A stretch of DNA of 64,000 bases from Paenarthrobacter nitroguajacolicus (GCF_007786235.1 NZ_VNFK01000019.1:1-64000); one strand, 5' to 3'. Shown: positions 42,864 through 52,507, counted from the first letter of the stretch. Notes: a model not told the origin generated them from the sequence alone. Numbers and translations: made by a program.

Positions 42864-43925
42864 ATGTCCACTGATTCCTTCAGGGAAATGAAGGCCGTCG
42901 CCGGCCCGGCTGCCGAAGGGCAGCCGGCCCGGTCCGGCACTGCAGCCCAAGCGTCCGACGGCGGCACGCCGCCGAACGCAGGCACCAGAACCATCCAGCC
43001 AGGCGGCCGCAACAAGAAGCCCGCCCGCCGCAAGGGCCTGAGCGAGCGTAACCGTCCACTGTGGATGCTGATCCCCGGCGGCCTCCTGATGTTCGTCATC
43101 ATCGTGATTCCGCTGTTCCTGGGCATCTACATGTCAGCCCTCAACCTGGACCAGTACACGCTGCGCAAATGGGTCAGCGCCCCCTTCATCGGCTTCGATA
43201 ACTTTGTTGAGGCGCTGACCGACTCACCGCTGCTGCATTCGGTATGGCTGAGCGTCAGCTATTCGTTGATCGCAATGTTGGTGACCTTGCCGTTGGGAAT
43301 CGCAGCGGCTGTGGCCACGCAGAACGCGTTCAAGGGCAGGGCACTTGTCCGCTCTATCTTCCTGATCCCCTACGTCCTTCCGTCCTTCGTGGTGGCCACT
43401 GTGTGGCGGACCATGTTCCAGCCGGACGGCGTGGTGGACTCGGCATTGGGCGTGTTCGGCATGGATGGTGGCCTGTGGCTCAATGGGCCGCAAACGTATT
43501 GGACGCTCATCCTGGTTCAGATCTGGGCTTCCTGGCCGTTCATCTACCTGCTGGCGCTTTCCGGCCTGCAATCCGTGGACCATGAGGTCCACGAAGCCTC
43601 GGCCTTGGACGGCGCGCTGTGGTGGAACAAGCTGCGGTACGTCATCTTCCCCTATCTCAAGGGCCCGCTGGCACTGGCGTTCCTGATCGGCATGCTGCAC
43701 CACATCAACAACTTCACGCTCCCGTTCGTGTTGTTCGGCGTGCCAGCCCCGGCTGACGTCGAAGTCCTTCCGATCCTTACGTACGTCACCAGCTTCCAGA
43801 GCTTCCGCTTCGGCCTCAGCGCCGCCATGGCGTTCGTGTCCCTGGTGCTGATCGCCATACCGCTGTTCATCTACCTGCGCGCCGTCAAACTGGACGACGC
43901 CGAGACGCCTGGAGGCAAGAAGTGA
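42864..43925 (+). CDS. ABC transporter permease (MalF-like)
   Basis: 353 residues with six main membrane helices after a Pro/Lys-rich cytosolic N-terminus of about 65 residues. The EAA loop is EASALDGALWWNKLRYVIFPYLKGPL, which contacts the ATPase. MLIPGGLLMFVIIVIPLFLGIYMS is the first helix. It partners the next permease, whose start overlaps its stop. Confidence 0.93.
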   Translation: MSTDSFREMKAVAGPAAEGQPARSGTAAQASDGGTPPNAGTRTIQPGGRNKKPARRKGLSERNRPLWMLIPGGLLMFVIIVIPLFLGIYMSALNLDQYTLRKWVSAPFIGFDNFVEALTDSPLLHSVWLSVSYSLIAMLVTLPLGIAAAVATQNAFKGRALVRSIFLIPYVLPSFVVATVWRTMFQPDGVVDSALGVFGMDGGLWLNGPQTYWTLILVQIWASWPFIYLLALSGLQSVDHEVHEASALDGALWWNKLRYVIFPYLKGPLALAFLIGMLHHINNFTLPFVLFGVPAPADVEVLPILTYVTSFQSFRFGLSAAMAFVSLVLIAIPLFIYLRAVKLDDAETPGGKK

Positions 43926-44857
43926 GCGCATCAACCACCTCCGTTCGCGGCACGGCCAACCGGGGTTCCTCAGGAAGCGCGTTCCGGCCCGGCTCCAGGC
44001 GGCAGCATGAAGTGACCCGCCTTCTGCCCGGCCCTATGCTGGCCATCATCCTGACGGTCCTCAGCGCCATTGTGCTGATTCCAGTGGCTTACATTTTCCT
44101 GGCCTCGGTGAACTCGGACATCGGCGTGGCCAACGGTGAGTTCTGGCCGTCCACGTTCTCCCTGGAGAACTACACCAAGATCTGGTCCAGCGTCGGCCTC
44201 GCCAAAGGCCTTGCCAACAGCGTGCTGGTAGCCGGAGCCACGGCCGTGGTCTCAGCGGCCATGTCGGTGTCCATCGCCTACGTGCTGGTCCGCTACCAGT
44301 TCCGCGGCAGGCTTACCATTCTGCGAAGCCTCCTGGCACTGCAGTCTGTACCTGGAACACTCATGGTCCTGCCGGTGTTCGTTCTCTTCTCCTCGGCTGC
44401 CAGCTACCTGGGAGTCCAGGTGATCGGAACGCAGTGGGGTCTGTTCATCACCTATCTGACGTTCGCCATGCCGTTCTCCACTTGGGTGATGGTCACCTAC
44501 CTGCGCGGCCTGCCGCGTGAGCTTGAGGAAGCTGCCAGGATCGACGGCGCCAGCAACCTTGGTGTCCTGGTCCGCATCATCCTGCCGCTTAGCTGGCCTG
44601 GAATTGTGGTCTCGGGAATCTTCGCCTTCCTGCTCGGATGGAACGATGTCCTGTTCGCCTCAGTGATGACCAGGCCTGACAGCCAGACGGCGGCAGTGGC
44701 CTTGCAGATCTTCGGCGCCTCGCAGGAGGGTGGAGCTATCCCCCTGTACGGCCAAATGATGGCGGCCTCGCTGGTCTGCGCGGCTCCCGTCGTGATTCTT
44801 TACCTGATTTTCCAACGTTACCTAGTGGGCGGTCTCACCGCCGGAGGAGTCAAGTAG
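43922..44857 (+). CDS. ABC transporter permease (MalG-like)
   Basis: 311 residues, GTG start overlapping the previous stop. Six membrane helices and the EAA loop ELEEAARIDGASNLGVLVRIILPLSWPG. It completes the membrane part of the importer. The usual carbohydrate-uptake-1 pair; ATPase absent from the operon. Confidence 0.93.
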   Translation: MSASTTSVRGTANRGSSGSAFRPGSRRQHEVTRLLPGPMLAIILTVLSAIVLIPVAYIFLASVNSDIGVANGEFWPSTFSLENYTKIWSSVGLAKGLANSVLVAGATAVVSAAMSVSIAYVLVRYQFRGRLTILRSLLALQSVPGTLMVLPVFVLFSSAASYLGVQVIGTQWGLFITYLTFAMPFSTWVMVTYLRGLPRELEEAARIDGASNLGVLVRIILPLSWPGIVVSGIFAFLLGWNDVLFASVMTRPDSQTAAVALQIFGASQEGGAIPLYGQMMAASLVCAAPVVILYLIFQRYLVGGLTAGGVK

Positions 44858-44859
44858 CA

Positions 44860-45708
44860 ATGACCGGTTCAGCAACAGTGGAGTGGACGCTCTCGGGTTT
44901 CGGAGACGAAATCGACGACGACCCCGTGATGCAGATCGCGGTGCTCCAAGCCTTGGGTGCACACCACATCGAGGTCCGCAGCGCATGGGGAACCAACATC
45001 GTGGACCTCTCAGCGGAGCAGTTGGGCGAGCTCAAGAAGATCCTGGACACAGCGGGCATGGGGGTCTCCGCCATCGCCTCGCCCATCGGCAAAGTGGACG
45101 TCACGCTGCCAGTGGAGCATGAGGTGGAGCGACTGCGTCGTGCAGCCAACGCAGCCCAGGTGCTGGGCTCCCGGTATATCCGCATCTTCTCCTTCTACTA
45201 CGGGGAAGGCGTTGCCGTGGAGAGCATCCGCGACGACGTCATCGACCGCATGCGCGCACTGGCAACCGTGGCTGAGGAAGCCGGCGTGGTGCTGCTGCAC
45301 GAAAACGAAAAGGACATCTTCGGAGACACCCCCGATCGCGTGCTGGACATCATCGAATCAGTGGCATCACCGGCACTGAAAGTGGCCTGGGACCCCGCCA
45401 ACTTCGTCCAGGTGGGCGTCAAGCCCTTCGACGAAGGCTACGCCAAGCTCCGTCCCCACCTCGAGTACCTGCAGGTCAAGGACGCACGGTTCGCCGACGG
45501 CGTCGTGGTTCCTGCTGGTGAAGGTGACGGCGACCTGCTGCGTACCGTGGAGGCGCTGAAAGCGGATGGCTTCATAGGCTTCGCGAGCCTGGAACCGCAT
45601 CTTGCCGGAGCACATGGCCTGGGTGGCTTCTCAGGGCCTACCGCGTTCGGAATGGCAGCCCGTGCCTTTGCCAACGTCGTCAACCAAGCTGGAGTGGAAA
45701 CCAAGTGA
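44860..45708 (+). CDS. TIM-barrel sugar isomerase/epimerase-like protein (first)
   Basis: 282 residues of the xylose-isomerase-like barrel. Putative metal ligands are Glu in VVLLHENEKDIFGD, Asp in VAWDPANFVQVG, His/Asp in YLQVKDARFADG, and Glu in GFASLEPHL. It follows the permease by two bases and its stop overlaps the start of the Gfo/Idh/MocA gene, so the three next genes are made as one unit. The family holds epimerases, isomerases and the elimination subunits of oxidoreductive glycosidases; reaction here unknown. Confidence 0.85.
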   Translation: MTGSATVEWTLSGFGDEIDDDPVMQIAVLQALGAHHIEVRSAWGTNIVDLSAEQLGELKKILDTAGMGVSAIASPIGKVDVTLPVEHEVERLRRAANAAQVLGSRYIRIFSFYYGEGVAVESIRDDVIDRMRALATVAEEAGVVLLHENEKDIFGDTPDRVLDIIESVASPALKVAWDPANFVQVGVKPFDEGYAKLRPHLEYLQVKDARFADGVVVPAGEGDGDLLRTVEALKADGFIGFASLEPHLAGAHGLGGFSGPTAFGMAARAFANVVNQAGVETK

Positions 45709-46901
45709 GTACCGAAACGCAGAATCCCGTCCTGAACGTCGCCATCGCCGGCTGCGGAAGCATCGGCCGCACACACGCCGCCTCCGTCGGTGAGCTCCCG
45801 GAACTTCGCGTTACCGCGCTGGTGGACGAGATCACGGAAGCCGCCGACGCCCTGGCGCAGCACATCGAGGACAACGGCACCGCCCGCCCGGCCACCTTCC
45901 GTAGCCTGGCTGAAGCGTTCGCTGGTGCCGACGTCGATCTTGTCATCATCGCTACCCCCAGCGGACTGCACATCCAGCAAGCGTTGGAAGTACTCGACGC
46001 CGGCAAGCACGTGGTCATCGAAAAGCCGCTGGACGTAAAGCTGGACCGCACAGACCAGATCCTCGCTGCAGCCAAGGCTGCCGAAGCGAAGGGGCTGGTA
46101 GCCAGCGTCATCAGCCAGCACCGCTTCGATCCGGCGAGCATCGTGGTGGACCAAGCCAATCGTGCAGGTCGCTTCGGCCGCCTGACGTCCGCCATCGCAT
46201 CGGTGAGTTGGTACCGCAGCCAGGGCTATTACGATTCCGGCGCCTGGCGTGGAACGTGGGCCATGGATGGCGGCGGGGCCGTGATGAACCAAGGCGTCCA
46301 CACCGTGGACCTGCTGCTCTGGTTCCTTGGCCGTCCGGTGGAGATCAGTGCCAAAACAGCGCTCCTGGCACACAAGGACGTGGAGGTGGAGGACACTGCA
46401 GTGGCCACCGTGACGTTTGAGTCCGGCGCGCTCGCCGTGCTCCATGCCACCACGGCCGCCTATCCGGGACTCACCGTCAGGTTGCAGGTCATGGGCAGCA
46501 AGGGTTCTGCCGTGATCGACAATGACAACCTTGAGTACTTCCATGCGGCAGGTTCGGACGAGGAGACGCAAAGCGGACCCATGGGCCTTCGCGGTGCGGG
46601 CAACCAGGCTGAGGCGGAACTGGCCAAGCTTGCTGAACCACCCGTGCAGACCAACCTTGATCCAACCCTTTACCCGGCGGGCCACATCCGTCAGTACCGG
46701 GATGTGGTGGACGCCATCCGGAACGGCAGGCCAGCGGGCGTCACCATCCAGGATGCCGTCACGGCACTGGCCACAGTGCGCGCGCTCTATGTCTCGGCCA
46801 CGCTGGGCCGCCCCGTGCTCATCGCCGATGTGGTTGCGGGCAAGTACAACGACGTTGAGGTGCGCACCGGCAACGGCCACCTCGAGGAGGTCACGGCATG
46901 A
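45705..46901 (+). CDS. Gfo/Idh/MocA-family oxidoreductase
   Basis: 398 residues. The Rossmann head is LNVAIAGCGSIGRTHAASV, with the catalytic Lys in HVVIEKPLDVKL. The C-terminal sheet domain carries YYDSGAWRGTWAMDGGGAVMNQGVHTVDLLLWFLG, which in relatives such as WlbA binds a sugar oxidised at C3. It uses NAD(P)+ and oxidises a secondary alcohol of a sugar. GTG start overlaps the upstream stop and its own stop overlaps the next gene (ATGA). It likely makes a 3-keto sugar or uronide used by the two TIM-barrel proteins beside it. Confidence 0.9.
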   Translation: MSTETQNPVLNVAIAGCGSIGRTHAASVGELPELRVTALVDEITEAADALAQHIEDNGTARPATFRSLAEAFAGADVDLVIIATPSGLHIQQALEVLDAGKHVVIEKPLDVKLDRTDQILAAAKAAEAKGLVASVISQHRFDPASIVVDQANRAGRFGRLTSAIASVSWYRSQGYYDSGAWRGTWAMDGGGAVMNQGVHTVDLLLWFLGRPVEISAKTALLAHKDVEVEDTAVATVTFESGALAVLHATTAAYPGLTVRLQVMGSKGSAVIDNDNLEYFHAAGSDEETQSGPMGLRGAGNQAEAELAKLAEPPVQTNLDPTLYPAGHIRQYRDVVDAIRNGRPAGVTIQDAVTALATVRALYVSATLGRPVLIADVVAGKYNDVEVRTGNGHLEEVTA

Positions 46902-47830
46902 AATTCTCCGTCTTCACGGCCTCCACACCGGAATGGACTCCGCAGGAAGCAGCCTCGGAGCTGGCAGCCCAGGGCTGGCACGGCATCGAATGGCGGGTCA
47001 CGGATCAGGCCGATGCCCCGGAGCCTGGTTTTTGGGCAGGGAACAAAGCCACCTGGCCCATGACGGGGCTTGAGGACTCCCTTCCGGAGATCGCCCGGCT
47101 CACCTCGGAGGCAGGACTTGAGTACTCCGGGTTGGGCGGCTACGCGCGCTGCGACAACCACGACGGCGTTGAAAGGGTCCTGGCTGCCACGGCCGCCTTG
47201 GGTGCCCGCCAGGTCAGGGTCAACGTCCTGCCGTTGGGCAATTCCAGCATGGGGGGCGGCGAGCCCAGCGGCTTGTCCTACCCTGAGCTGTTTGCGGCCA
47301 CCCGGGAACACTACGAGTGGGTGGCCGAACGCGCCGCGCACCACGGAGTCAAGGCGCTGGTGGAGCTGCACCACGGCACGGTGACGGCCTCGGCATCATC
47401 GGCCCGCAGGCTCCTGGAAGGCCTGGACCCGCAGCACGTTGGGGTCATTCATGACCTGGGCAACCTGTTGATCGAAGGCTGGGAATCACCTTTGCCCGCC
47501 CTCCAGCTGCTGGGACCGTATCTTGCCCACATCCACGTCAAGAATGCCCGGTGGGTCCGCACGGAGGAACGTGACGAAGCCGGAGCCGCTGTTTGGGTGA
47601 ACGAGTGGGCGCCGCTGGCCGAAGGGCAGGGGAGCGTCCTGGGCTACTTCAAAGCCTTGGCCGAGGTGGGCTACGACGAATGGGTGACAGTAGAGGACTT
47701 CTCCACGGACGTTCCGCTCACCGCACGCACCGCCGAAAATCTGCAGTACTTGCGCCGGGTAGCAGAGCTGGCCGGACTGTCAGTTCCGGCCAGTGCCGAT
47801 CTCTCCGCCGGTTCCATCCCGAAAGGCTGA
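46898..47830 (+). CDS. TIM-barrel sugar isomerase/epimerase-like protein (second)
   Basis: 310 residues. Metal-site stretches are KALVELHHGTVT (Glu), VGVIHDLGNLLIEGW (Asp), LAHIHVKNARW (His) and EWVTVEDFS (Glu), the full xylose-isomerase-like set. It differs strongly from the first TIM protein of this operon, so the two are not a recent duplication and probably do different steps. Starts at an ATGA overlap with the oxidoreductase gene, and uxaC begins two bases after its stop. Reaction unknown; see the matching finding. Confidence 0.87.
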   Translation: MKFSVFTASTPEWTPQEAASELAAQGWHGIEWRVTDQADAPEPGFWAGNKATWPMTGLEDSLPEIARLTSEAGLEYSGLGGYARCDNHDGVERVLAATAALGARQVRVNVLPLGNSSMGGGEPSGLSYPELFAATREHYEWVAERAAHHGVKALVELHHGTVTASASSARRLLEGLDPQHVGVIHDLGNLLIEGWESPLPALQLLGPYLAHIHVKNARWVRTEERDEAGAAVWVNEWAPLAEGQGSVLGYFKALAEVGYDEWVTVEDFSTDVPLTARTAENLQYLRRVAELAGLSVPASADLSAGSIPKG

Positions 47831-47832
47831 CA

Positions 47833-49230
47833 ATGTCCCATTCCCTTGCCACCCATCCCGACCGCCTCCTTCCAGCGGACCCGGGGACGCGCAGCATCGC
47901 CCGCTCCCTGCTGGAACGCGTCCAGGACCTGCCCATCATCTCCCCGCACGGACACGTGGATGCTGCTGTCATCGAACAGAACACGCCGTTCCCGGATCCC
48001 GCGGCGCTGCTGGTCTCCCCGGACCACTACGTCACGCGACTGATCCATGCATCGGGAGTCCCGTTGGATCAGCTGCAGCCCGGCAACGCCGCGCCACGCG
48101 AGATCTGGCGGCAGTTCTGCGCCGCGTGGCCCTTGTTCGATGGCACCGCCTCCGGGTACTGGCTGCGGACGCAGTTCGAGTCGGTCTTCGGGTGGCAGGG
48201 CGAATTGTCCGCGGAGGCGGCGGACGCAAGCTTCGATGCCATTTCAACCAAGCTGGCGGAGCCCGGGTTCCGGCCCCGGGAGTTGTTCAAGGACTTCAAC
48301 ATCGAAGTCCTCGCCACCACGGATGATCCCTTGGACAATCTGGAAAGCCACCGGGCCCTTGCGGAGGACCCGTCCTTCCACGGTCGCGTGCTGCCGACCT
48401 TCCGTCCGGACGCCTACATCAATATCGCCCACCCGTCGTGGACAACCAACGTGGAGCGGCTCATCTCCGAGGCGTCCGACGGCGGCACAGGCTACCGGGG
48501 GTACATCAGCGCCCTGGAGAATCGCCGCCGCTACTTCGTGGACCATGGTGCGGTCTCCGCAGACCACGGAGTCAAGACCCCTGCGACGCTGAAACTGGAC
48601 CAAGCCGACGCGGAGGCATTGTTCCAGAAGGCCCGTTCCGGCGAGGCCACAGCCCAAGACCGCAACGTGTTCGAAGCCCACATGATGTATCAAATGGCGC
48701 GGATGTCCGTGGAGGATGGCTTGGTCATGACCATCCACCCGGGCTCTTTCCGCAACCACCACCAGCCCACTTTCGAAGCCTTCGGGGCGGACACCGGCCA
48801 CGATATCCCCGTCGCAACCAACTACACGGAGGCCATCCGCCCGTTGCTGCAGGATTTCGGCACCGCCAAGGACTTCCATTTGGTGCTGTTCACCTTGGAC
48901 GAGACGGTTTTTTCACGCGAACTTGCCCCGCTGGCAGGCTTCTACCCCTCGGTCTACATAGGGGCGCCCTGGTGGTTCCTTGACGCTCCGGATGCCATGC
49001 TCCGGTTCCGCTCAGCCGTCACGGAAACCGCGGGCTTCTCCAGGTCATCCGGGTTCATCGATGACACCAGGGCCTTCTGTTCCATCCCCGCGCGGCACGA
49101 CGCTTCACGGAGGATCGAAGCGTCTTTTCTCGCGCGTCTGGTAGCGGAGCACCGCATCAGCGACGATCGCGCGCATGAGCTGATTGTCGACGTCGTGGAC
49201 TCCTCACCTCGAAGGGTCTTCAAACTGTGA
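47833..49230 (+). CDS. uxaC: Glucuronate (uronate) isomerase
   Basis: 465 residues. The amidohydrolase-like barrel begins LPIISPHGHVDAAVIEQN, and the uronate-isomerase marks are DFNIEVLATTDDPLDNLESH, FRPDAYINIAHPSW, MTIHPGSFRNHHQPTFEAFGADTGHDIPVATNY and YIGAPWWFLDAPDAM. It converts D-glucuronate to D-fructuronate (or galacturonate to tagaturonate). The next enzyme, uxuB, starts with a GTGA overlap. With mannonate dehydratase downstream the glucuronate branch is favoured. Confidence 0.94.
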   Translation: MSHSLATHPDRLLPADPGTRSIARSLLERVQDLPIISPHGHVDAAVIEQNTPFPDPAALLVSPDHYVTRLIHASGVPLDQLQPGNAAPREIWRQFCAAWPLFDGTASGYWLRTQFESVFGWQGELSAEAADASFDAISTKLAEPGFRPRELFKDFNIEVLATTDDPLDNLESHRALAEDPSFHGRVLPTFRPDAYINIAHPSWTTNVERLISEASDGGTGYRGYISALENRRRYFVDHGAVSADHGVKTPATLKLDQADAEALFQKARSGEATAQDRNVFEAHMMYQMARMSVEDGLVMTIHPGSFRNHHQPTFEAFGADTGHDIPVATNYTEAIRPLLQDFGTAKDFHLVLFTLDETVFSRELAPLAGFYPSVYIGAPWWFLDAPDAMLRFRSAVTETAGFSRSSGFIDDTRAFCSIPARHDASRRIEASFLARLVAEHRISDDRAHELIVDVVDSSPRRVFKL

Positions 49231-50558
49231 ACAGCCACCAGACGCCGCCACGGCTGGGTCGCAGTGAGTCCCAGCCCACGCCGCCCATCCGCATCGTCCA
49301 TCTCGGCTTGGGTGCGTTTCATCGCTCCCACCAGGCTTGGTACACCCAGCACGCAGGCGACTCGGCAGACTGGGGGATCGCCGCATTCACTGGTCGGCGG
49401 CCCGACGCCGCTGAAGTCCTCGCAGAGCAGGGTGGCCTGTTCACATTGGTGGAAAGGTCGGGCAGCGGCGACTCATTCGAGGTGGTGGGCAGCATTGTGG
49501 AGGCCGTTGACGGGGCCGACGTCGGAAGGTTGTCGGAGCTTGTGGCGGCACCCAGCACCGCGGTCATCACGCTCACCATCACGGAAGCCGCCTACGCTGC
49601 GGGCGCGGCAAGCCATGGGACAACGTCGACGCCGCTCGCCAGGTTGGTGACGGCCCTCGCCGCCCGCAGGGATGCCGGCAGCGGAGCGATCGCCGTGGTC
49701 AGCTGCGACAATCTCGCGGAAAACGGCGATGTGACGCGCGCCGCGGTGGGCGCCCTCGCCGAGGCGACGGACCCGGCCCTTGCTGTGTGGATCGACCAAA
49801 ACGTGAGCTTCGTGAGCACCTCGGTGGACCGCATCACGCCCCGAACCACGGAAGCAGACCTTGCCGTGGTTGCCCAGGCCTGCGGCTACCGGGACGCGGC
49901 GCCGGTGGTTGCCGAGCCGTTCCATAACTGGATCCTGAGCGGTGATTTCCCTGCCGGCAGGCCCCGTTGGGAGGATGCGGGCGCAGTGTTCGTGGACGAC
50001 ATTGAACCGTACGAGAATCGCAAACTGTGGCTGCTCAACGGCGCCCATTCGATCCTGGCCTATGCGGGGCTGGTCCGGGGCCACTCCACCGTGGCGGAGG
50101 CGCTGTCCGATGACCTCTGCCGGGACGCTGTGGAAGCCTTCTGGGACGAAGCTGCCCGGCACCTGTCCGATGATGCGCTGGACATCCCGGCGTATCGACA
50201 GGCTTTGTTGGAACGTTTCGGTAATTCCCGGATCGCCCACCACCTAACCCAGATCGCGATGGACGGAACCACCAAGCTGCGCATGCGTGCCTGGCCCGTC
50301 CTGGCCGCCGAACGTGCCGCGGGCCGCTCCGGGGACGGCGCGGCCCGAATGATCGCGGCCTGGATCGCGTACTTGTCCTGCACCACCGACTTTCACGACC
50401 CACTGGCCGCCACGATGCAGGACGCCAAAAACCTCGACGGCGAGCACCGTACCGCTGCGTTGCTGGCACTCATCAGCGCCGAGCTGGCTGACGACGCGGC
50501 CGTTGTTTCACAGATTCACCGGCAGCTCGACTCGTTTGCCGCCACCACCCACGCCTAG
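49227..50558 (+). CDS. uxuB: Fructuronate reductase / mannitol dehydrogenase family
   Basis: 443 residues. The NAD-binding start IRIVHLGLGAFHRSHQAWYTQHAGDSADWGIAAFTGR and the core VVSCDNLAENGDVTRAAV, then PFHNWILSGDFPAGRPRWEDAGAVFVDDIEPYENRKLWLLNGAHSILAYAGLVRGHSTVAEAL are the mannonate oxidoreductase family pattern with the catalytic Lys in NRKLWLLNGAH. It reduces D-fructuronate to D-mannonate. Downstream mannonate dehydratase confirms the branch. Confidence 0.93.
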   Translation: MNSHQTPPRLGRSESQPTPPIRIVHLGLGAFHRSHQAWYTQHAGDSADWGIAAFTGRRPDAAEVLAEQGGLFTLVERSGSGDSFEVVGSIVEAVDGADVGRLSELVAAPSTAVITLTITEAAYAAGAASHGTTSTPLARLVTALAARRDAGSGAIAVVSCDNLAENGDVTRAAVGALAEATDPALAVWIDQNVSFVSTSVDRITPRTTEADLAVVAQACGYRDAAPVVAEPFHNWILSGDFPAGRPRWEDAGAVFVDDIEPYENRKLWLLNGAHSILAYAGLVRGHSTVAEALSDDLCRDAVEAFWDEAARHLSDDALDIPAYRQALLERFGNSRIAHHLTQIAMDGTTKLRMRAWPVLAAERAAGRSGDGAARMIAAWIAYLSCTTDFHDPLAATMQDAKNLDGEHRTAALLALISAELADDAAVVSQIHRQLDSFAATTHA

Positions 50559-50582
50559 ACCTACCGGAAGGACTCCGTCACC

Positions 50583-51812
50583 ATGAAAATCATTGCCGCT
50601 GACGTCTTCGTGACCAGCCCGTCCCGCAACTTCGTCACCTTGCGCATCACCACCGAGGATGGTGTGACGGGCATTGGAGACGCGACGCTGAATGGCCGTG
50701 AACTCGCCGTCGCCGCGTACCTCAAGGAACACGTGGCCCAGCTGCTCATCGGCAAGGATCCACACCGGATCGAGGACACCTGGCAGTTCCTTTACCGCAG
50801 CTCCTACTGGCGCCGCGGTCCCGTGACCATGGCGGCGATTGCCGCCGTCGACATGGCTCTGTGGGACATCAAGGGCAAGGTGGCCGGCATGCCCGTCTAC
50901 CAGCTGCTGGGCGGTGCTTCCCGCAACGGTTTGCGCGCCTACGGCCATGCTTCGGGTGCGGACATTCCGTCCCTGTTCGACTCCGTGCGCGAACACCTGG
51001 AACTGGGCTACAAGTCCATCCGCATCCAGACGGCAGTCCCCGGCATCAAGGCCGTCTACGGTGTTGCCGCCCAGGCCCAGGCCTCGGGCGAACGGTACGA
51101 CTACGAGCCCGCCGGCCGCGGCAACTTCCCGCTGGAAGAGGACTGGGACACCCGTGCCTACCTGCGCCACCTGCCCACCGTTTTCGAGGCTGTGCGCAAC
51201 GAGTTCGGCCCGGAAATCCCGCTGTTGCACGATGGCCATCACCGCATGACACCCATCCAAGCCGCCAAGCTCGGCAAGGCCCTTGAACCGTACGACCTCT
51301 TCTGGCTGGAGGACTGCACCCCGGCCGAAAACCAGGAAGGCCTGCGCCTGGTCCGCCAGCACACCACCACCCCGCTGGCCATCGGCGAAATCTTCAACAC
51401 CGTATGGGACTACCAGACCCTCATCAAGGAACAGCTGATCGACTACGTCCGCGCGGCCTCCACCCACTTCGGCGGCATCTCCCCGCTGAAGAAGGTCATG
51501 GACTTCGCGGCCCAGTACCAGATCAAGTCGGGCTTCCACGGCCCCACGGACATCTCTCCGGTGGGCTTCGCCGCCCAACTGCATGTGGGCCTGGCTATCC
51601 ACAACTACGGCATCCAGGAATACATGCAGCACTCGGACAAAACCAACGAGGTCTTCCAGCAGTCCATGACCTTCAAGGACGGCTACCTGCACCCGGGCGA
51701 TAATCCCGGTATTGGCGTCGAATTCAACGAGGAAGCCGCCGCCGCCTTCCCGTACCAGCAGGCGTACCTGCCCTACAACCGCCTCGTGGACGGCACTGTT
51801 CATGATTGGTGA
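50583..51812 (+). CDS. manD: D-mannonate dehydratase (enolase superfamily, ManD)
   Basis: 409 residues. The start [27 protein letters not shown] and the family-specific [93 protein letters not shown] are those of ManD rather than UxuA. It turns D-mannonate into 2-keto-3-deoxygluconate. Some members act poorly on mannonate, but the operon with uxaC and uxuB supports it. Its stop overlaps the gluconokinase start. Confidence 0.92.
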   Translation: MKIIAADVFVTSPSRNFVTLRITTEDGVTGIGDATLNGRELAVAAYLKEHVAQLLIGKDPHRIEDTWQFLYRSSYWRRGPVTMAAIAAVDMALWDIKGKVAGMPVYQLLGGASRNGLRAYGHASGADIPSLFDSVREHLELGYKSIRIQTAVPGIKAVYGVAAQAQASGERYDYEPAGRGNFPLEEDWDTRAYLRHLPTVFEAVRNEFGPEIPLLHDGHHRMTPIQAAKLGKALEPYDLFWLEDCTPAENQEGLRLVRQHTTTPLAIGEIFNTVWDYQTLIKEQLIDYVRAASTHFGGISPLKKVMDFAAQYQIKSGFHGPTDISPVGFAAQLHVGLAIHNYGIQEYMQHSDKTNEVFQQSMTFKDGYLHPGDNPGIGVEFNEEAAAAFPYQQAYLPYNRLVDGTVHDW

Positions 51813-52320
51813 TGTGAACCTTCGCCACCACATCGTGGTGATGGGTGTGGCCGGCTGCGGCAAGAGCACTATTGGTGCCGCCCTTGCCGCGCGTCTTGGT
51901 GCTGAATTTCTCGACGGCGATTCGCTGCACCCCCAGGCGAACATCGACAAGATGGCCTCGGGTACTCCGCTGAACGACGACGACCGCGCACCTTGGTTGG
52001 CCGAGATCGGACGGCGATTCACGGCGTCGAACGTTGTTCTTGTCATCGCGTGCAGCGCGCTCAAGCGCGCCTACCGGGACATCATCCGGGCCGGCGACCC
52101 TTCCGTTGTCTTCGTGCACCTGCACGGCACGCGGGAGCTGTTGAACGAGCGCATGAATTCCCGGCCCGGGCACTTCATGCCGGCCTCGCTGCTGGACTCG
52201 CAGCTGGCGACGTTGGAGCCACTGCAGGGCGACGAGAACGGGGTAGTGGTGGATATTGCGAAGCCAGTAGAAGACATCGTGAACGAGGTAAGCCCGGTTC
52301 TCAGCCGGGCGCTGCTCTAG
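51802..52320 (+). CDS. gntK: Gluconokinase-type sugar kinase
   Basis: 172 residues, P-loop kinase. Walker A is [16 protein letters not shown] and the gluconokinase marks are [46 protein letters not shown] and [37 protein letters not shown]. It phosphorylates D-gluconate. Overlap with manD puts it in the operon although gluconate is not an intermediate of the uronate route; it may serve gluconate co-imported, or handle a related acid. The ATG at 51802 is used; a GTG at 51814 is possible. Confidence 0.9.
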   Translation: MIGDVNLRHHIVVMGVAGCGKSTIGAALAARLGAEFLDGDSLHPQANIDKMASGTPLNDDDRAPWLAEIGRRFTASNVVLVIACSALKRAYRDIIRAGDPSVVFVHLHGTRELLNERMNSRPGHFMPASLLDSQLATLEPLQGDENGVVVDIAKPVEDIVNEVSPVLSRALL

Positions 52321-52333
52321 GCCTCGGTCCGCG

Positions 52334-52372
52334 AAGCCCGGTACCGCCCACAAGGCCGTGCCGGGCTTTTCT
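52334..52372 (+). terminator. Terminator after gluconokinase
   Basis: AAGCCCGGTAC (52334-52344) pairs with GTGCCGGGCTT (52358-52368) with one wobble, and TTTTCTT follows. A good intrinsic terminator that ends the first sugar-acid operon. Confidence 0.8.
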
Positions 52373-52399
52373 TCGTCCAGGGCGTATTCGCGGAGACAA

Positions 52400-52507
52400 T
52401 TGTGAACGCTAACAACGTTACAAGTCAAGGGTTTCGGTGGTGGGCGCCGGCTGCAATCATTTCGTGATCCACAGCACTTGACCGACGGTATTGTTAGCGT
52501 TCACAAT
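52400..52507 (+). promoter_or_regulatory. Paired operators and promoter of chvE-gguAB
   Basis: TTGTGAACGCTAACAA (52400-52415) and its exact reverse complement TTGTTAGCGTTCACAA (52491-52506) stand 91 bp apart centre to centre; the match extends one base to 17 bp. A -35 TTGACC (52478-52483) and -10-like CACAAT (52502-52507) are 18 bp apart, so the second copy overlies the spacer and -10. This looks like a two-operator LacI control region, perhaps with DNA looping. The rest of the 318-bp gap to 52638 holds no gene. Confidence 0.7.

Noticed and set aside
45438-46880. Minus-strand open frame of 480 codons
   Set aside because: It is antisense to the Gfo/Idh/MocA gene, whose domains and overlapping starts are clear.
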